Of a stretch of 64,000 nucleotides of DNA, positions 36,161-43,204 are shown piece by piece (the first letter of the stretch is position 1; every line of letters begins with the position of its first letter). Under the pieces are notes generated by a model. The model made no database searches. It had not been told where the DNA came from and saw only the letters and a program-made list of their open reading frames with translations. The position numbers and the translations under genes were made by a program. The stretch spans positions 434,001 to 498,000 of the forward strand of contig NZ_JAFICC010000001.1 of NCBI RefSeq assembly GCF_017833415.1. The letters run 5' to 3'. Source of the DNA: Flavobacterium sp. 1355. GTDB lineage: Bacteria; Bacteroidota; Bacteroidia; Flavobacteriales; Flavobacteriaceae.

Positions 36161-36250
36161 ATGTCTAATAAAAGAAATATTTTTAATTTTACTAAAGGCC
36201 GAATGCACGCAAACATGCGAATGTGTTGTTGCTGTTGTTGCTGTTGCTAA
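36161..36250 (+). CDS. Leader peptide ORF ending in eight cysteines
   Basis: A 29-residue ORF, too short for ordinary gene calling. It begins ATG TCT AAT at 36161 and ends with eight consecutive Cys codons (36124-36147; TGT and TGC mixed) and TAA. The peptide is basic and methionine-rich before the run (RMHANMRM). It lies between a strong promoter (TSS near 36140) and the PhyH gene, which starts 53 bp after the stop. It looks like a regulatory leader: ribosomes would slow on the Cys codons when charged Cys-tRNA is scarce. Polycysteine leaders of this kind are known from mycobacteria. The mechanism here is inference; a simple TGT/TGC repeat is the alternative. Confidence 0.65.
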   Translation: MSNKRNIFNFTKGRMHANMRMCCCCCCCC

Positions 36251-36303
36251 CATTTAGATAAAATTACAAATACTATTATTTCATTTATTAAATCTATATT
36301 ATC

Positions 36304-37110
36304 ATGGTATCTTCTTATAAAACTTTTACCCTTACTGGGCAATTAACTGCTGAGCAAATTGACTTTTTTAACGAACATGGCTTCATCCATTTCAAAAAAT
36401 TTATAAATCCGGAAACTGTTTCATCCATCATTGATGCCTCCAAACAAGTGGAGCAAAATTGGATTGACAATGACCTTCAAAAAGTAAATGGTGTTCCAAT
36501 TAAATATGGAAAAGATTTAGATGGCTCTCCAATAGTACAACGTTTTGCTTTTATCAATCAACATCATCAAACCTTAAGCGGTCTTTTACTTGATCCAAGA
36601 TTTAATAGCTTATTGCCATTGGCAGGCGAGGGCGCGAGATTAGGTACTGAAGAAAAGGACGGAATGGTTTTTAATCATTATATCAATGGGCCGGAAAGTA
36701 AGTTTACTAAAATGGGCTGGCATACCGATGGATTGAGAGATATTTTTTATGGAGGAAAATTAAACCCGATGCTAAATGTGGGAATCCACTTAAGCACTTT
36801 ACAACCCGAAAACGGCGGGCTCAAAATCATTCCGGGTACGCACAAGCAGAGTATTTATCAAATGCTTTTTCGTAAAAAATACTTTTTAGATAATAAACCC
36901 GATCCACAGGAGGTTTCCATCAATCCTGAGGCTGGAGATTTAACCATTCACGATGGCCGTTTGTGGCACAGAGTTGCAGAATCAACTATCCGTGGCGAAG
37001 AGAGTAGAAGAAGAGTTATTTATATTCCCATTATAGCAGGAAAATATGCTCCTAAAAATGAGAACAGCCCAACGGTTTTCTATCAACGTTTTGCAAGCAT
37101 TGTTAAATAA
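36304..37110 (+). CDS. Phytanoyl-CoA dioxygenase (PhyH) family oxygenase
   Basis: A 268-residue Fe(II)/2-oxoglutarate dioxygenase of the PhyH family. The metal triad is H140-x-D142 in WHTDGLRD and H222 in GRLWHRV; a basic residue for 2-oxoglutarate lies shortly after, in IRGEESRRR. The N-terminal FFNEHGFIHFKKF is the usual family start. It is cytoplasmic. It is the first full gene after the polycysteine leader and precedes a CDP-alcohol phosphotransferase and a GtrA protein, so hydroxylation of a lipid or lipid precursor is the most likely job (inference). Confidence 0.9.
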   Translation: MVSSYKTFTLTGQLTAEQIDFFNEHGFIHFKKFINPETVSSIIDASKQVEQNWIDNDLQKVNGVPIKYGKDLDGSPIVQRFAFINQHHQTLSGLLLDPRFNSLLPLAGEGARLGTEEKDGMVFNHYINGPESKFTKMGWHTDGLRDIFYGGKLNPMLNVGIHLSTLQPENGGLKIIPGTHKQSIYQMLFRKKYFLDNKPDPQEVSINPEAGDLTIHDGRLWHRVAESTIRGEESRRRVIYIPIIAGKYAPKNENSPTVFYQRFASIVK

Positions 37111-37111
37111 T

Positions 37112-37240
37112 ATGCTGTTTATTATCGCATTTAGTTATCTGGTTAGATCAGGTAAACTAAAAAGTACCACCGATTTTTTTAAAAATACACAACGAAAAAT
37201 AAAATTGAAAATTATAAAACTAGAATTGGCTAGATTATAA
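37112..37240 (+). CDS. Small basic ORF between PhyH and phosphotransferase genes
   Basis: A 42-residue ORF starting 1 bp after the PhyH stop codon, with a short hydrophobic start (MLFIIAFSYLV) followed by a lysine-rich tail. It fills an otherwise empty 150-bp gap in the operon. It may be a real small protein coupled to PhyH translation or an accidental frame. No homology is recognised. Confidence 0.25.
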   Translation: MLFIIAFSYLVRSGKLKSTTDFFKNTQRKIKLKIIKLELARL

Positions 37241-37262
37241 GCTTACTAATATCGGGGTATTA

Positions 37263-37949
37263 ATGGGAAAAGAAACACAAATTGAAGGTTATAGTGCAAT
37301 TGCACAAAGAACATTTTCTGACCGTAAACGAACTAATATTTTAAAAAAAGCAGAACAGTCAACGATTGTGTTTTTGCTTCCAAAGGTGCCTAAATTTATT
37401 TCGCCAAACGTACTTACCTTAATTGGTACAGTTGGTTCGGGATTGGTTTTTTTAGCTTTTGTTTTAGGTACTTATTTCGCCAATTGGTATTTGCTTTTGG
37501 GAATTATCGGGTTGGCTATAAATTGGTTAGGAGATTCTTTAGACGGAAGATTGGCTTATTACAGAAATATTCCGCGTCGTTGGTATGGTTTTGCACTCGA
37601 TATTATTGCCGACTGGATTGGTATTGTACTTATAGGCTTTGGCTACTACATTTATGCTAAAAATGGCACACAAATAGTAGCCTTTGCTTTTGTCGCATTG
37701 TATGGCTGGTCTATCATTATCAGCCAGTTACGCTACAAAATTACAAATGAATACAGTATAGATTCCGGTTTTGTTGGCCCAACAGAACTTCGGTTTATTA
37801 TTGCTTTCATTTTAATTACAGAAGTTTTATTTCCTGAATCAATTACCTATTTGGCCGGTTTAATCACTATTGTTCTGTTGATAATCAATATTATAGATAG
37901 TGTAAAGCTTTTAAAGTTGGGCGATTTAAAAGACAAAAACCAAGTCTGA
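37263..37949 (+). CDS. CDP-alcohol phosphatidyltransferase-family membrane enzyme
   Basis: A 228-residue membrane protein with about six hydrophobic segments. The CDP-alcohol motif is largely present: D91-S-L-D94-G95 then A98, and G109-x3-D113-x3-D117, which supply the metal-binding aspartates. The usual arginine after A98 is replaced by tyrosine (DGRLAYYR), which is unusual. It would transfer a phospho-alcohol from a CDP-activated lipid or head group. Together with PhyH and GtrA it points to an unusual lipid or envelope-glycolipid pathway. It directly precedes gtrA by 1 bp. Confidence 0.85.
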   Translation: MGKETQIEGYSAIAQRTFSDRKRTNILKKAEQSTIVFLLPKVPKFISPNVLTLIGTVGSGLVFLAFVLGTYFANWYLLLGIIGLAINWLGDSLDGRLAYYRNIPRRWYGFALDIIADWIGIVLIGFGYYIYAKNGTQIVAFAFVALYGWSIIISQLRYKITNEYSIDSGFVGPTELRFIIAFILITEVLFPESITYLAGLITIVLLIINIIDSVKLLKLGDLKDKNQV

Positions 37950-37950
37950 T

Positions 37951-38382
37951 ATGTTCCCGAAAAAATCGATAATCACTTTTCTACAAGCACAAGTTGCGGC
38001 ATTTTTAGGCGGTATTACCGATTATGGATTAATGATTTTATTGACAGAAGTATTTAAGTTGCATTTTACCTTTTCTATTTTAATCTCCGGAACCGTTGGC
38101 GCGATTATCAATTTTAGCATCAATAGATTTTGGGTATTTAAAAATCAATCCGGTTATAGCAGCCACATCAATCGTCAGCTTTTTAAATTTGCGTTGGTGG
38201 TATTGGGAAGCATTTCCCTAAAATCATTTGGTACGCTTATTTTTCAAAAAGTATTTCAAATCGATTATAGAATCGGAAGATTAATCACCGATTTGTTTGT
38301 TTCTTATGGTTTTAATTATCCACTCATTAAATATTGGGTTTTTAGGGCAAACGAAAAAAAGAATGTAGTCGAATCAAATTAG
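37951..38382 (+). CDS. GtrA-family membrane protein
   Basis: A 143-residue protein with four predicted membrane helices (about 8-30, 38-60, 75-100 and 108-130). It has the GtrA pattern GGITDYGLMILLTEVF, GAIINFSINRFWVFKN and GRLITDLFVSYGFNYPLIKYWVF. GtrA proteins are thought to flip lipid-linked sugars (polyprenyl phosphates) in glycolipid or glycan synthesis. It begins 1 bp after the CDP-alcohol gene and ends the operon. The flippase substrate is unknown. Confidence 0.9.
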   Translation: MFPKKSIITFLQAQVAAFLGGITDYGLMILLTEVFKLHFTFSILISGTVGAIINFSINRFWVFKNQSGYSSHINRQLFKFALVVLGSISLKSFGTLIFQKVFQIDYRIGRLITDLFVSYGFNYPLIKYWVFRANEKKNVVESN

Positions 38383-38399
38383 TATGTAAATGACAAATC

Positions 38400-38511
38400 A
38401 AATCCGTTTTTATCCGCGTTTTTACGAAGTAAATCTGTTTTTTATCCGCGTCAAAATTAGACGCTGATTTTACTGATTCGCTAAAGCGAAAACGCTGATA
38501 AAAACAGATTT
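38400..38511. repeat. Flavobacterial-type intergenic inverted repeat
   Basis: Two left arms of the type AAATCYGTTTTTATCCGCGT (38400-38419 and 38431-38451) face the right arm ACGCTGATAAAAACAGATTT (38492-38511), separated by a small perfect hairpin TTCGCT-AA-AGCGAA (38477-38490). It is non-coding and lies between the GtrA and DUF4833 genes. It could end transcription or be a dispersed repeat with several copies elsewhere in the genome. Confidence 0.6.
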
Positions 38512-38591
38512 TTCTAATTACTTTCCTGATTAAACTTTTAAATAGTTTTATAGTTTTTCCCTTAATTTAGGGGTTATAAGAAAATTTCGTT

Positions 38592-39170
38592 ATGAATAAA
38601 TTACCATTTAACTATTTTACAAAAGCACTAATCATCATTACGATCTTAGTAAGTATGTTTTCCGAAAATCTATTGGCACAATCTAAAAATCCATCGCCAT
38701 TACATTTTCCAACGCCGAAAAATATTGATAATATGCTGTTTTACATTCAGCGCGACCCCAATACAAACACTGCTATCTATGCCATAAACTACCAGGAAAA
38801 TGGAAAAATAGACAAAAGCAATCCTATAAAAGCGTATTGGATTCGATATGCTGAGAAAGGAGAAAAAAAAGATTTTACTTATATACAACGCAAATTTGCA
38901 TACGGAATAGAAAGTAAGTCCTTGAACAATGAGGAGTTTGAACTTCAATTTGTATCGTACAAAAAGCTACCCTTAACCTTAAAAAAACTAGATTCAGATC
39001 AAAAATATCATGTTTTTGTAAGTGTAAATCAGAAAAAAATACAGGTAGAAAAAATATTTGTACGCATTGAAGGAGGTTCTTTTTGGCTGCCCAATGTAAA
39101 GTATGCCGAAGTTACCGGAATTGATGCTTCTTCTAATAAAATAATTACTGAAAGGATGTTGTTGAAATAA
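38592..39170 (+). CDS. DUF4833-domain secreted protein
   Basis: A 192-residue protein with an N-terminal signal peptide (cleavage near ENLLAQ). The mature part matches DUF4833: NMLFYIQRDPNTNTAIYAINYQ, then KAYWIRYAEKGEKKDFTYIQRKFAYGI and a final segment with IEGGSFWLPNVKYAEVTGID. The function of this family is not known. Similar proteins sit near membrane-lipid genes in some Bacteroidota, which fits the preceding operon, but the repeat between them argues for independent transcription. Confidence 0.85.
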   Translation: MNKLPFNYFTKALIIITILVSMFSENLLAQSKNPSPLHFPTPKNIDNMLFYIQRDPNTNTAIYAINYQENGKIDKSNPIKAYWIRYAEKGEKKDFTYIQRKFAYGIESKSLNNEEFELQFVSYKKLPLTLKKLDSDQKYHVFVSVNQKKIQVEKIFVRIEGGSFWLPNVKYAEVTGIDASSNKIITERMLLK

Positions 39171-39269
39171 GATGTCTATATATTTATTTCATTTAATAAT
39201 AAACCCGATTCAACCAATTTGAATCGGATTTATTGTGATTTAAAACAAATCAATAAATTGAAGCAATTA

Positions 39270-39725
39270 TCAATAGTCATGCTTTATAAGGTAACTATCA
39301 ATTACCATGTCAAAAATATTATCTTCAATTACAACTTGTTTGAATATATCTACTTGAGCCTCTGCATCGAGTTCGTCCTCATTCATAGATTGTGCGTCAG
39401 CAATATAAAGATTCCATGAAATCAAATCCATTTTATCTTGATGCTCAAATAATAATTTCGCAAGTTCCAACTCTGACTCTGATAGTTTTATCAGAGTACC
39501 CCATTTATCAAAGCCTGCAATATTGGCAATTATGTGCTGTGCTTTCATGAGGGTAAAATTTTCCTCATCGATATCAAAATCCGAAATGATGTCATAAATT
39601 TGAAAATACTTCGGCGAATACTCGTACCGAAAACCACCTATCGTTTTGTCAACAAGGGGAGTTTGTGTCTTAAAATCTCTGTGTAGATTTTTTGCTTGAA
39701 GTTTGAAATAGTCAATAGTATCCAT
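39270..39725 (-). CDS. Hypothetical protein of a Bacteroidota-specific family
   Basis: A 151-residue acidic protein starting MDTIDYFKLQAKNLHRDFKTQ. Recurrent segments FTLMKAQHIIANIAGFDKWGTLIKLSESELELAKLLFEHQ look like a conserved family core, which I have seen only as hypothetical proteins. No catalytic motif, signal or membrane segment is visible. It is a single gene on the minus strand at the edge of the accessory part. The 323 bp upstream (39726-40048) are AT-rich and contain no gene that I can support. Confidence 0.6.
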   Translation of the reverse strand: MDTIDYFKLQAKNLHRDFKTQTPLVDKTIGGFRYEYSPKYFQIYDIISDFDIDEENFTLMKAQHIIANIAGFDKWGTLIKLSESELELAKLLFEHQDKMDLISWNLYIADAQSMNEDELDAEAQVDIFKQVVIEDNIFDMVIDSYLIKHDY

Positions 39726-40048
39726 AATATAATCTTTTAGTTCAAAGATTATTATCCTGAGATTTTGCGTTCGTATGCTGTTGTCGGATAATAAGCTCTG
39801 AAGGTTATATTATCTAGTTATTGGTTGATGAAATCTTTGCACGAACGAGCAGGCATACCAAAAACACCTGATACAAATATATAAAAAATTAAATTATTTG
39901 AGAAAAGTTAAAAACAGGTATTTATACTAGATGCATATATTTATTTAAAAACTATTTTGCAACTTTTAATGATAAGCTATGGAAAACCGTAAAATATAGA
40001 AATAATGGTTATATAACTTTGTTATTCCGTAGTAAAATAATAAACTTA

Positions 40049-40516
40049 ATGAAACTATCAAAACAATTATGTGGAGTAGCTGGCGAATATTATGTAGCTG
40101 CTGAACTTTCAAGAAGAGGATATTTAGCTGCAATAACATTAAGAAATTCTGAAGGAGTTGATATTTTAGTTAGTAATCCAGAGGGTAATAAATTGGTGTC
40201 AATTCAAGCAAAAACTACACAGAATAAACGCAAATGGATTCTTAACCAAAAAGTTGAAAATGAAAAATCAGAAAATAAATATTTTGTATTTGTAAATATT
40301 CCGGAAAACATTAATTCACAACCTGAATATTTTATAGTTAGCTCAAGAAATCTTGCGAAAAATATTTTCGATGGTCATAGAGGTTGGTTAGCAAACCCAG
40401 GTAAAAATGGTAAAATAAGAAATGATTCAAGTGTTAGACAATTTGACCCTAAGTATTTTAACGAAAATGAACTATTGAGTTGGGACAATTTAATTGAATT
40501 AATCAACAAACAATAG
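40049..40516 (+). CDS. PD-(D/E)XK-like endonuclease domain protein
   Basis: A 155-residue protein, starting MKLSKQL at 40049; an upstream ATG adds only ten residues. The order of motifs is that of the restriction-endonuclease fold: E13 in GEYYVAAELSRRGY, D38 in EGVDILV, and Q53-x-K55 in SIQAKT. It lacks any DNA-binding domain. Similar stand-alone nucleases are seen as parts of defence or DNA-import/repair modules. It is followed 40 bp later by an unknown 201-residue gene on the same strand that may be its partner or antidote. Nuclease activity is inferred from motif spacing only. Confidence 0.7.
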   Translation: MKLSKQLCGVAGEYYVAAELSRRGYLAAITLRNSEGVDILVSNPEGNKLVSIQAKTTQNKRKWILNQKVENEKSENKYFVFVNIPENINSQPEYFIVSSRNLAKNIFDGHRGWLANPGKNGKIRNDSSVRQFDPKYFNENELLSWDNLIELINKQ

Positions 40517-40556
40517 ATACTGAATTAAAAACTATCAAAATAAAAACATATTTGAA

Positions 40557-41162
40557 ATGATATACATTGACTTTCCAGAATATTATCCGACAGAAAAGAT
40601 ACAAGAAGATATCAATCCATTTATTGAAAGTGGAATTTTAGTTGAATATAAAGTTATAGAAACAAGAGCCTACGCTGCTCTTGAATGGACAATTCCAACA
40701 GCAATAGTTGCATATATTGTAAAACCATATTTTGAAGCTTTTTTACAAGAAGCAGGAAAACAACATTTCGAAATATTAAGTAAAAAGTTAAAAACATTGA
40801 TTAATAGAGGTAAACAAATGAATGTAAGATTGATATCTGCATCAAAGTCAACCGAAAAGCTTAATAAAGCTTATAATCAATCTATGGCAATTTCTATTTT
40901 GTTCGAAATTAAAAATGGAAAAATTATAAAATTACTTTTTGATAACGATTTAGAAAAAGAAGATTGGGATAAAGCAATTGACCAAATTCTAGAATTAGTA
41001 ATTGAAAATTACGAAAATGAAAATTTTAACAAATTAGATTCTAAAATTAAAGATTTTGATAATAAAAAAGCTTTTAAAATATATGCTCTAATTAATAAAG
41101 AATCTAAACTTGTTGAATTTTATGATGACAGAACTTTAGTAAAGAAAACACATAAAAAGTAA
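40557..41162 (+). CDS. Hypothetical protein, partner of the nuclease-like gene
   Basis: A 201-residue protein I do not recognise. Residues 40-62 are moderately hydrophobic (AALEWTIPTAIVAYIVKPYF), followed by a helical, lysine-rich segment (KQHFEILSKKLKTLINRGKQ) and an acidic C-terminal half. It might be membrane-associated. Its low GC and A-rich codons match the nuclease gene before it and contrast with the core genes. The 329 bp that follow (41163-41491) hold only AT-rich sequence and the REP palindrome near 41440. Confidence 0.55.
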   Translation: MIYIDFPEYYPTEKIQEDINPFIESGILVEYKVIETRAYAALEWTIPTAIVAYIVKPYFEAFLQEAGKQHFEILSKKLKTLINRGKQMNVRLISASKSTEKLNKAYNQSMAISILFEIKNGKIIKLLFDNDLEKEDWDKAIDQILELVIENYENENFNKLDSKIKDFDNKKAFKIYALINKESKLVEFYDDRTLVKKTHKK

Positions 41163-41439
41163 GTATCTACTAAGACACGCTTGTACTTTCTGCAATGCTG
41201 AATTAAAATGATGCTGAAAATAATTTTTGTTTAGTTAATGAAAAAAGTGTCTAATAGAAGATAATGCTTAAAGCATTTGAATTGAAAGATATTCCAAAAT
41301 AAACAAGGCCTCATTGCAACCACATTACCAGCAAAATTATAATAACTATGCTTAAAACAAGAAATATTTATATTGACACAGAAATATTTGTCGTGAGTAA
41401 TTATTTTCACAATGAAAATTTACGACGTATCCCGCTAGC

Positions 41440-41462
41440 GCAGATTTGCAATCTGTGCCCGC
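41440..41462 (-). repeat. REP palindrome downstream of the RAYT gene
   Basis: A 23-bp sequence with GCAGATT...AATCTGTGC symmetry, the exact reverse complement of 42124-42146. It is the inverted partner of the upstream REP unit and lies 30 bp past the RAYT stop codon. Confidence 0.8.
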
Positions 41463-41491
41463 ATAGAAGAGTAAATACAAAAGTTAAGCAT

Positions 41492-42046
41492 TTAAAATAA
41501 GTCTAACAAAACAACATCTAAATCATTTTCTAATCCTGAATAATTCCTTGCCGAACTAAAATAATAATCTTCAGCCGAACTAACAGTTTTATCTTTTACG
41601 GGATTATTATGGATGTAATCTATTTTTTGTTTAATAAATTTATTGCTGTAAATATGTTCCGCATGATAACCATTTTGCCAAACTTTATAATTCTGATCCT
41701 TTTTTAAATGCTCACATGACTTTTGAAAATATTCCAGCATCCATTCTCTTCTGCTTTCAGGTTCATTTATTATAGTCTGTATCATTTTTTTTGATGTAAA
41801 TTTTTTAAAATCTCTAATAATATCAGATAATATAAAACCATTCGTCCCTTTGCAGAGTAAATGAATATGGCTGCTCATAATGCAATAGGCATAAATTTCT
41901 AAACCTTTATTTTCCTGACAATATTTTAAAGCATTTATTAAAACATTTTTTTGATTTAGTCTGGTAAATATATCTATCCATCCTACAGTAGTTATAGTTA
42001 AGAAATACGCTTCCTCAGTTGTTGTTGCTTTGTATTTTGTCGACAC
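41492..42046 (-). CDS. REP-associated tyrosine transposase (RAYT)
   Basis: A 184-residue Y1-type HUH transposase. The metal-binding HIH occurs in SSHIHLLCKG (about residues 58-67). The catalytic tyrosine is in KQKIDYIHNNPV (about 149-160). The N-terminal YFLTITTVGWIDIF is typical of RAYT/TnpA_REP proteins. It is full length and without stops. Flanking inverted REP sequences and tandem upstream repeats support a REP-linked function rather than an IS200-type element. It is the only transposase seen in the window. Confidence 0.9.
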   Translation of the reverse strand: MSTKYKATTTEEAYFLTITTVGWIDIFTRLNQKNVLINALKYCQENKGLEIYAYCIMSSHIHLLCKGTNGFILSDIIRDFKKFTSKKMIQTIINEPESRREWMLEYFQKSCEHLKKDQNYKVWQNGYHAEHIYSNKFIKQKIDYIHNNPVKDKTVSSAEDYYFSSARNYSGLENDLDVVLLDLF

Positions 42047-42120
42047 GTGCTTTTTTCCTACAAAAATAAAAGTATAGTGGGAAGTTTTACTTTTTATTTA
42101 TGGGTTTTTGAAGGAATTAC

Positions 42121-42247
42121 TTTGCGGGCACAGATTGCAAATCTGCGATATCTTTGCGGAAATATATCCGTGCTAACGTTTTTTTACAAAGAGAACTAAC
42201 CAAACCAATCTTTACGTGCACGGATTGCAAATCCGCGCTATCGTTGC
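42121..42247. repeat. REP tandem repeat, unit 1
   Basis: A 127-bp unit made of two palindromic parts: GCGGGCACAGATTGCAAATC and, after a 50-bp spacer rich in CTAACCAAACC, GTGCACGGATTGCAAATCCG. The following unit at 42253-42381 repeats it with one substitution and two extra T bases. Confidence 0.85.
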
Positions 42248-42252
42248 ATTAT

Positions 42253-42381
42253 TTTGCGGGCACAGATTACAAATCTGCGATATCTTTGCGGAAATATATC
42301 CGTGCTAACGTTTTTTTTTACAAAGAGAACTAACCAAACCAATCTTTACGTGCACGGATTGCAAATCCGCGCTATCGTTGC
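42253..42381. repeat. REP tandem repeat, unit 2
   Basis: A 129-bp copy of unit 1, 132 bp further on. It differs by G to A in the first palindrome (ATTGCAAAT to ATTACAAAT) and by T9 instead of T7 in the spacer. With unit 1 it fills most of the 42047-42562 gap. The last 180 bases before the HEPN-like gene hold nothing recognisable. Confidence 0.85.
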
Positions 42382-42562
42382 TGAGATAAATCTGCGCGAT
42401 CGGAGTTTTATTAAAATAGCGCTTGAATTATAAAATAATTTATTACACAGATTTTATATTATTGATACTAATCAAGCAAAGCCAAACAATTAAGGGCTGA
42501 CAAGAATGGTTTTGTCAGACGTATATACAAGTTAGACGAAATTTTATTAAAGCGAAAAGCAT

Positions 42563-43066
42563 ATGAAAGAAAATGTTATAAAAATACCAGCCAACAATAA
42601 TGAAATTAATTTGTATTGCTTCCTCGGTGAAGCTATATTGAAAACCCAAATAGTTGAACAAGCGTTGAGTTATTCAATTACTCTTAAAATGAATCCCCAA
42701 GAAACAAAAGAACGAGCGGATGAATTTTTAAAAAAATACCAGAGTTATACTTTAGGCCATGCTATTAAAATTGCAACTAAAGAGAGGCTATATAATTTGT
42801 CATTGCAAGATGAATTAAATGCTTTTTTGCAGCAAAGGAATTGGTTGGTCCACAAAGTTATCTGTGGAAACGAAGAAGATTTAAATGCCGGAAACATAAA
42901 AGAGGAATTATTTCATAAAATTAAAACTATTTCAGACAAAGCAGAAAGTATTAAATGTGTAATAGAATATGATTTGATAGATTTTTGTTCTTCTAAAGGA
43001 AAAGATATGTCAGAAACTCTCGCATTATTAAAATTACAAGAGCAAGGAATAAGAATTCGAAAGTAA
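42563..43066 (+). CDS. HEPN-like protein (candidate RNase)
   Basis: A 167-residue helical protein that I do not recognise as a named family. It contains QRNWLVHKV (R92-x4-H97), the Rx4-6H signature of HEPN domain RNases, inside a long helix. The preceding helices (FLGEAILKTQIVEQALSYSITL) fit the HEPN four-helix bundle. No partner nucleotidyltransferase is adjacent. Convergent to the second XRE regulator copy and just after the REP tandem repeats. It may be an orphan toxin or defence effector; activity is inferred. Confidence 0.5.
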   Translation: MKENVIKIPANNNEINLYCFLGEAILKTQIVEQALSYSITLKMNPQETKERADEFLKKYQSYTLGHAIKIATKERLYNLSLQDELNAFLQQRNWLVHKVICGNEEDLNAGNIKEELFHKIKTISDKAESIKCVIEYDLIDFCSSKGKDMSETLALLKLQEQGIRIRK

Positions 43067-43156
43067 CATTTAACCAGCTCTCCAAAGATTTTTATAAAGC
43101 CCTCTAAATGTCTCCTGACTTCGCAGCCGTAAAATAATGTTCTAAAACAAACAAAA

Positions 43157-43178
43157 AAAGAGACTTCAAAGTCTCTTT
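43157..43178. terminator. Terminator beside HTH copy 2
   Basis: A 10-bp stem (AAAGAGACTT and its complement) with a CA loop, between the convergent HEPN-like and HTH genes. It is clearly related to the hairpin at 28821-28846, so it is part of the duplicated segment. Confidence 0.8.
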
Positions 43179-43204
43179 ATAAAATAATATATCTTTATAA
43201 ATGT

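Larger units (their letters stand above)
41431..42381. mobile_element. RAYT transposase with flanking REP palindromes
   Basis: The RAYT gene is flanked by a 23-bp palindromic sequence in opposite orientation: 41440-41462 downstream and 42124-42146 upstream, exact reverse complements of each other. A second tandem copy of the upstream block extends to 42381. This is the arrangement of REP/RAYT elements, in which a REP-associated Y1 transposase keeps its matching REP repeats on both sides. Confidence 0.8.

Noticed and set aside
39219..39419. 66-codon plus-strand frame opposite the hypothetical gene at 39270-39725
   Set aside because: Antisense to a gene with conserved-family features; no signal or motif of its own.
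42121..42381. Repeats with regular spacing that look like a short CRISPR array
   Set aside because: The units are 127-129 bp, only two copies, with palindromic REP parts and no spacer variation or cas genes. They belong to the RAYT/REP locus.
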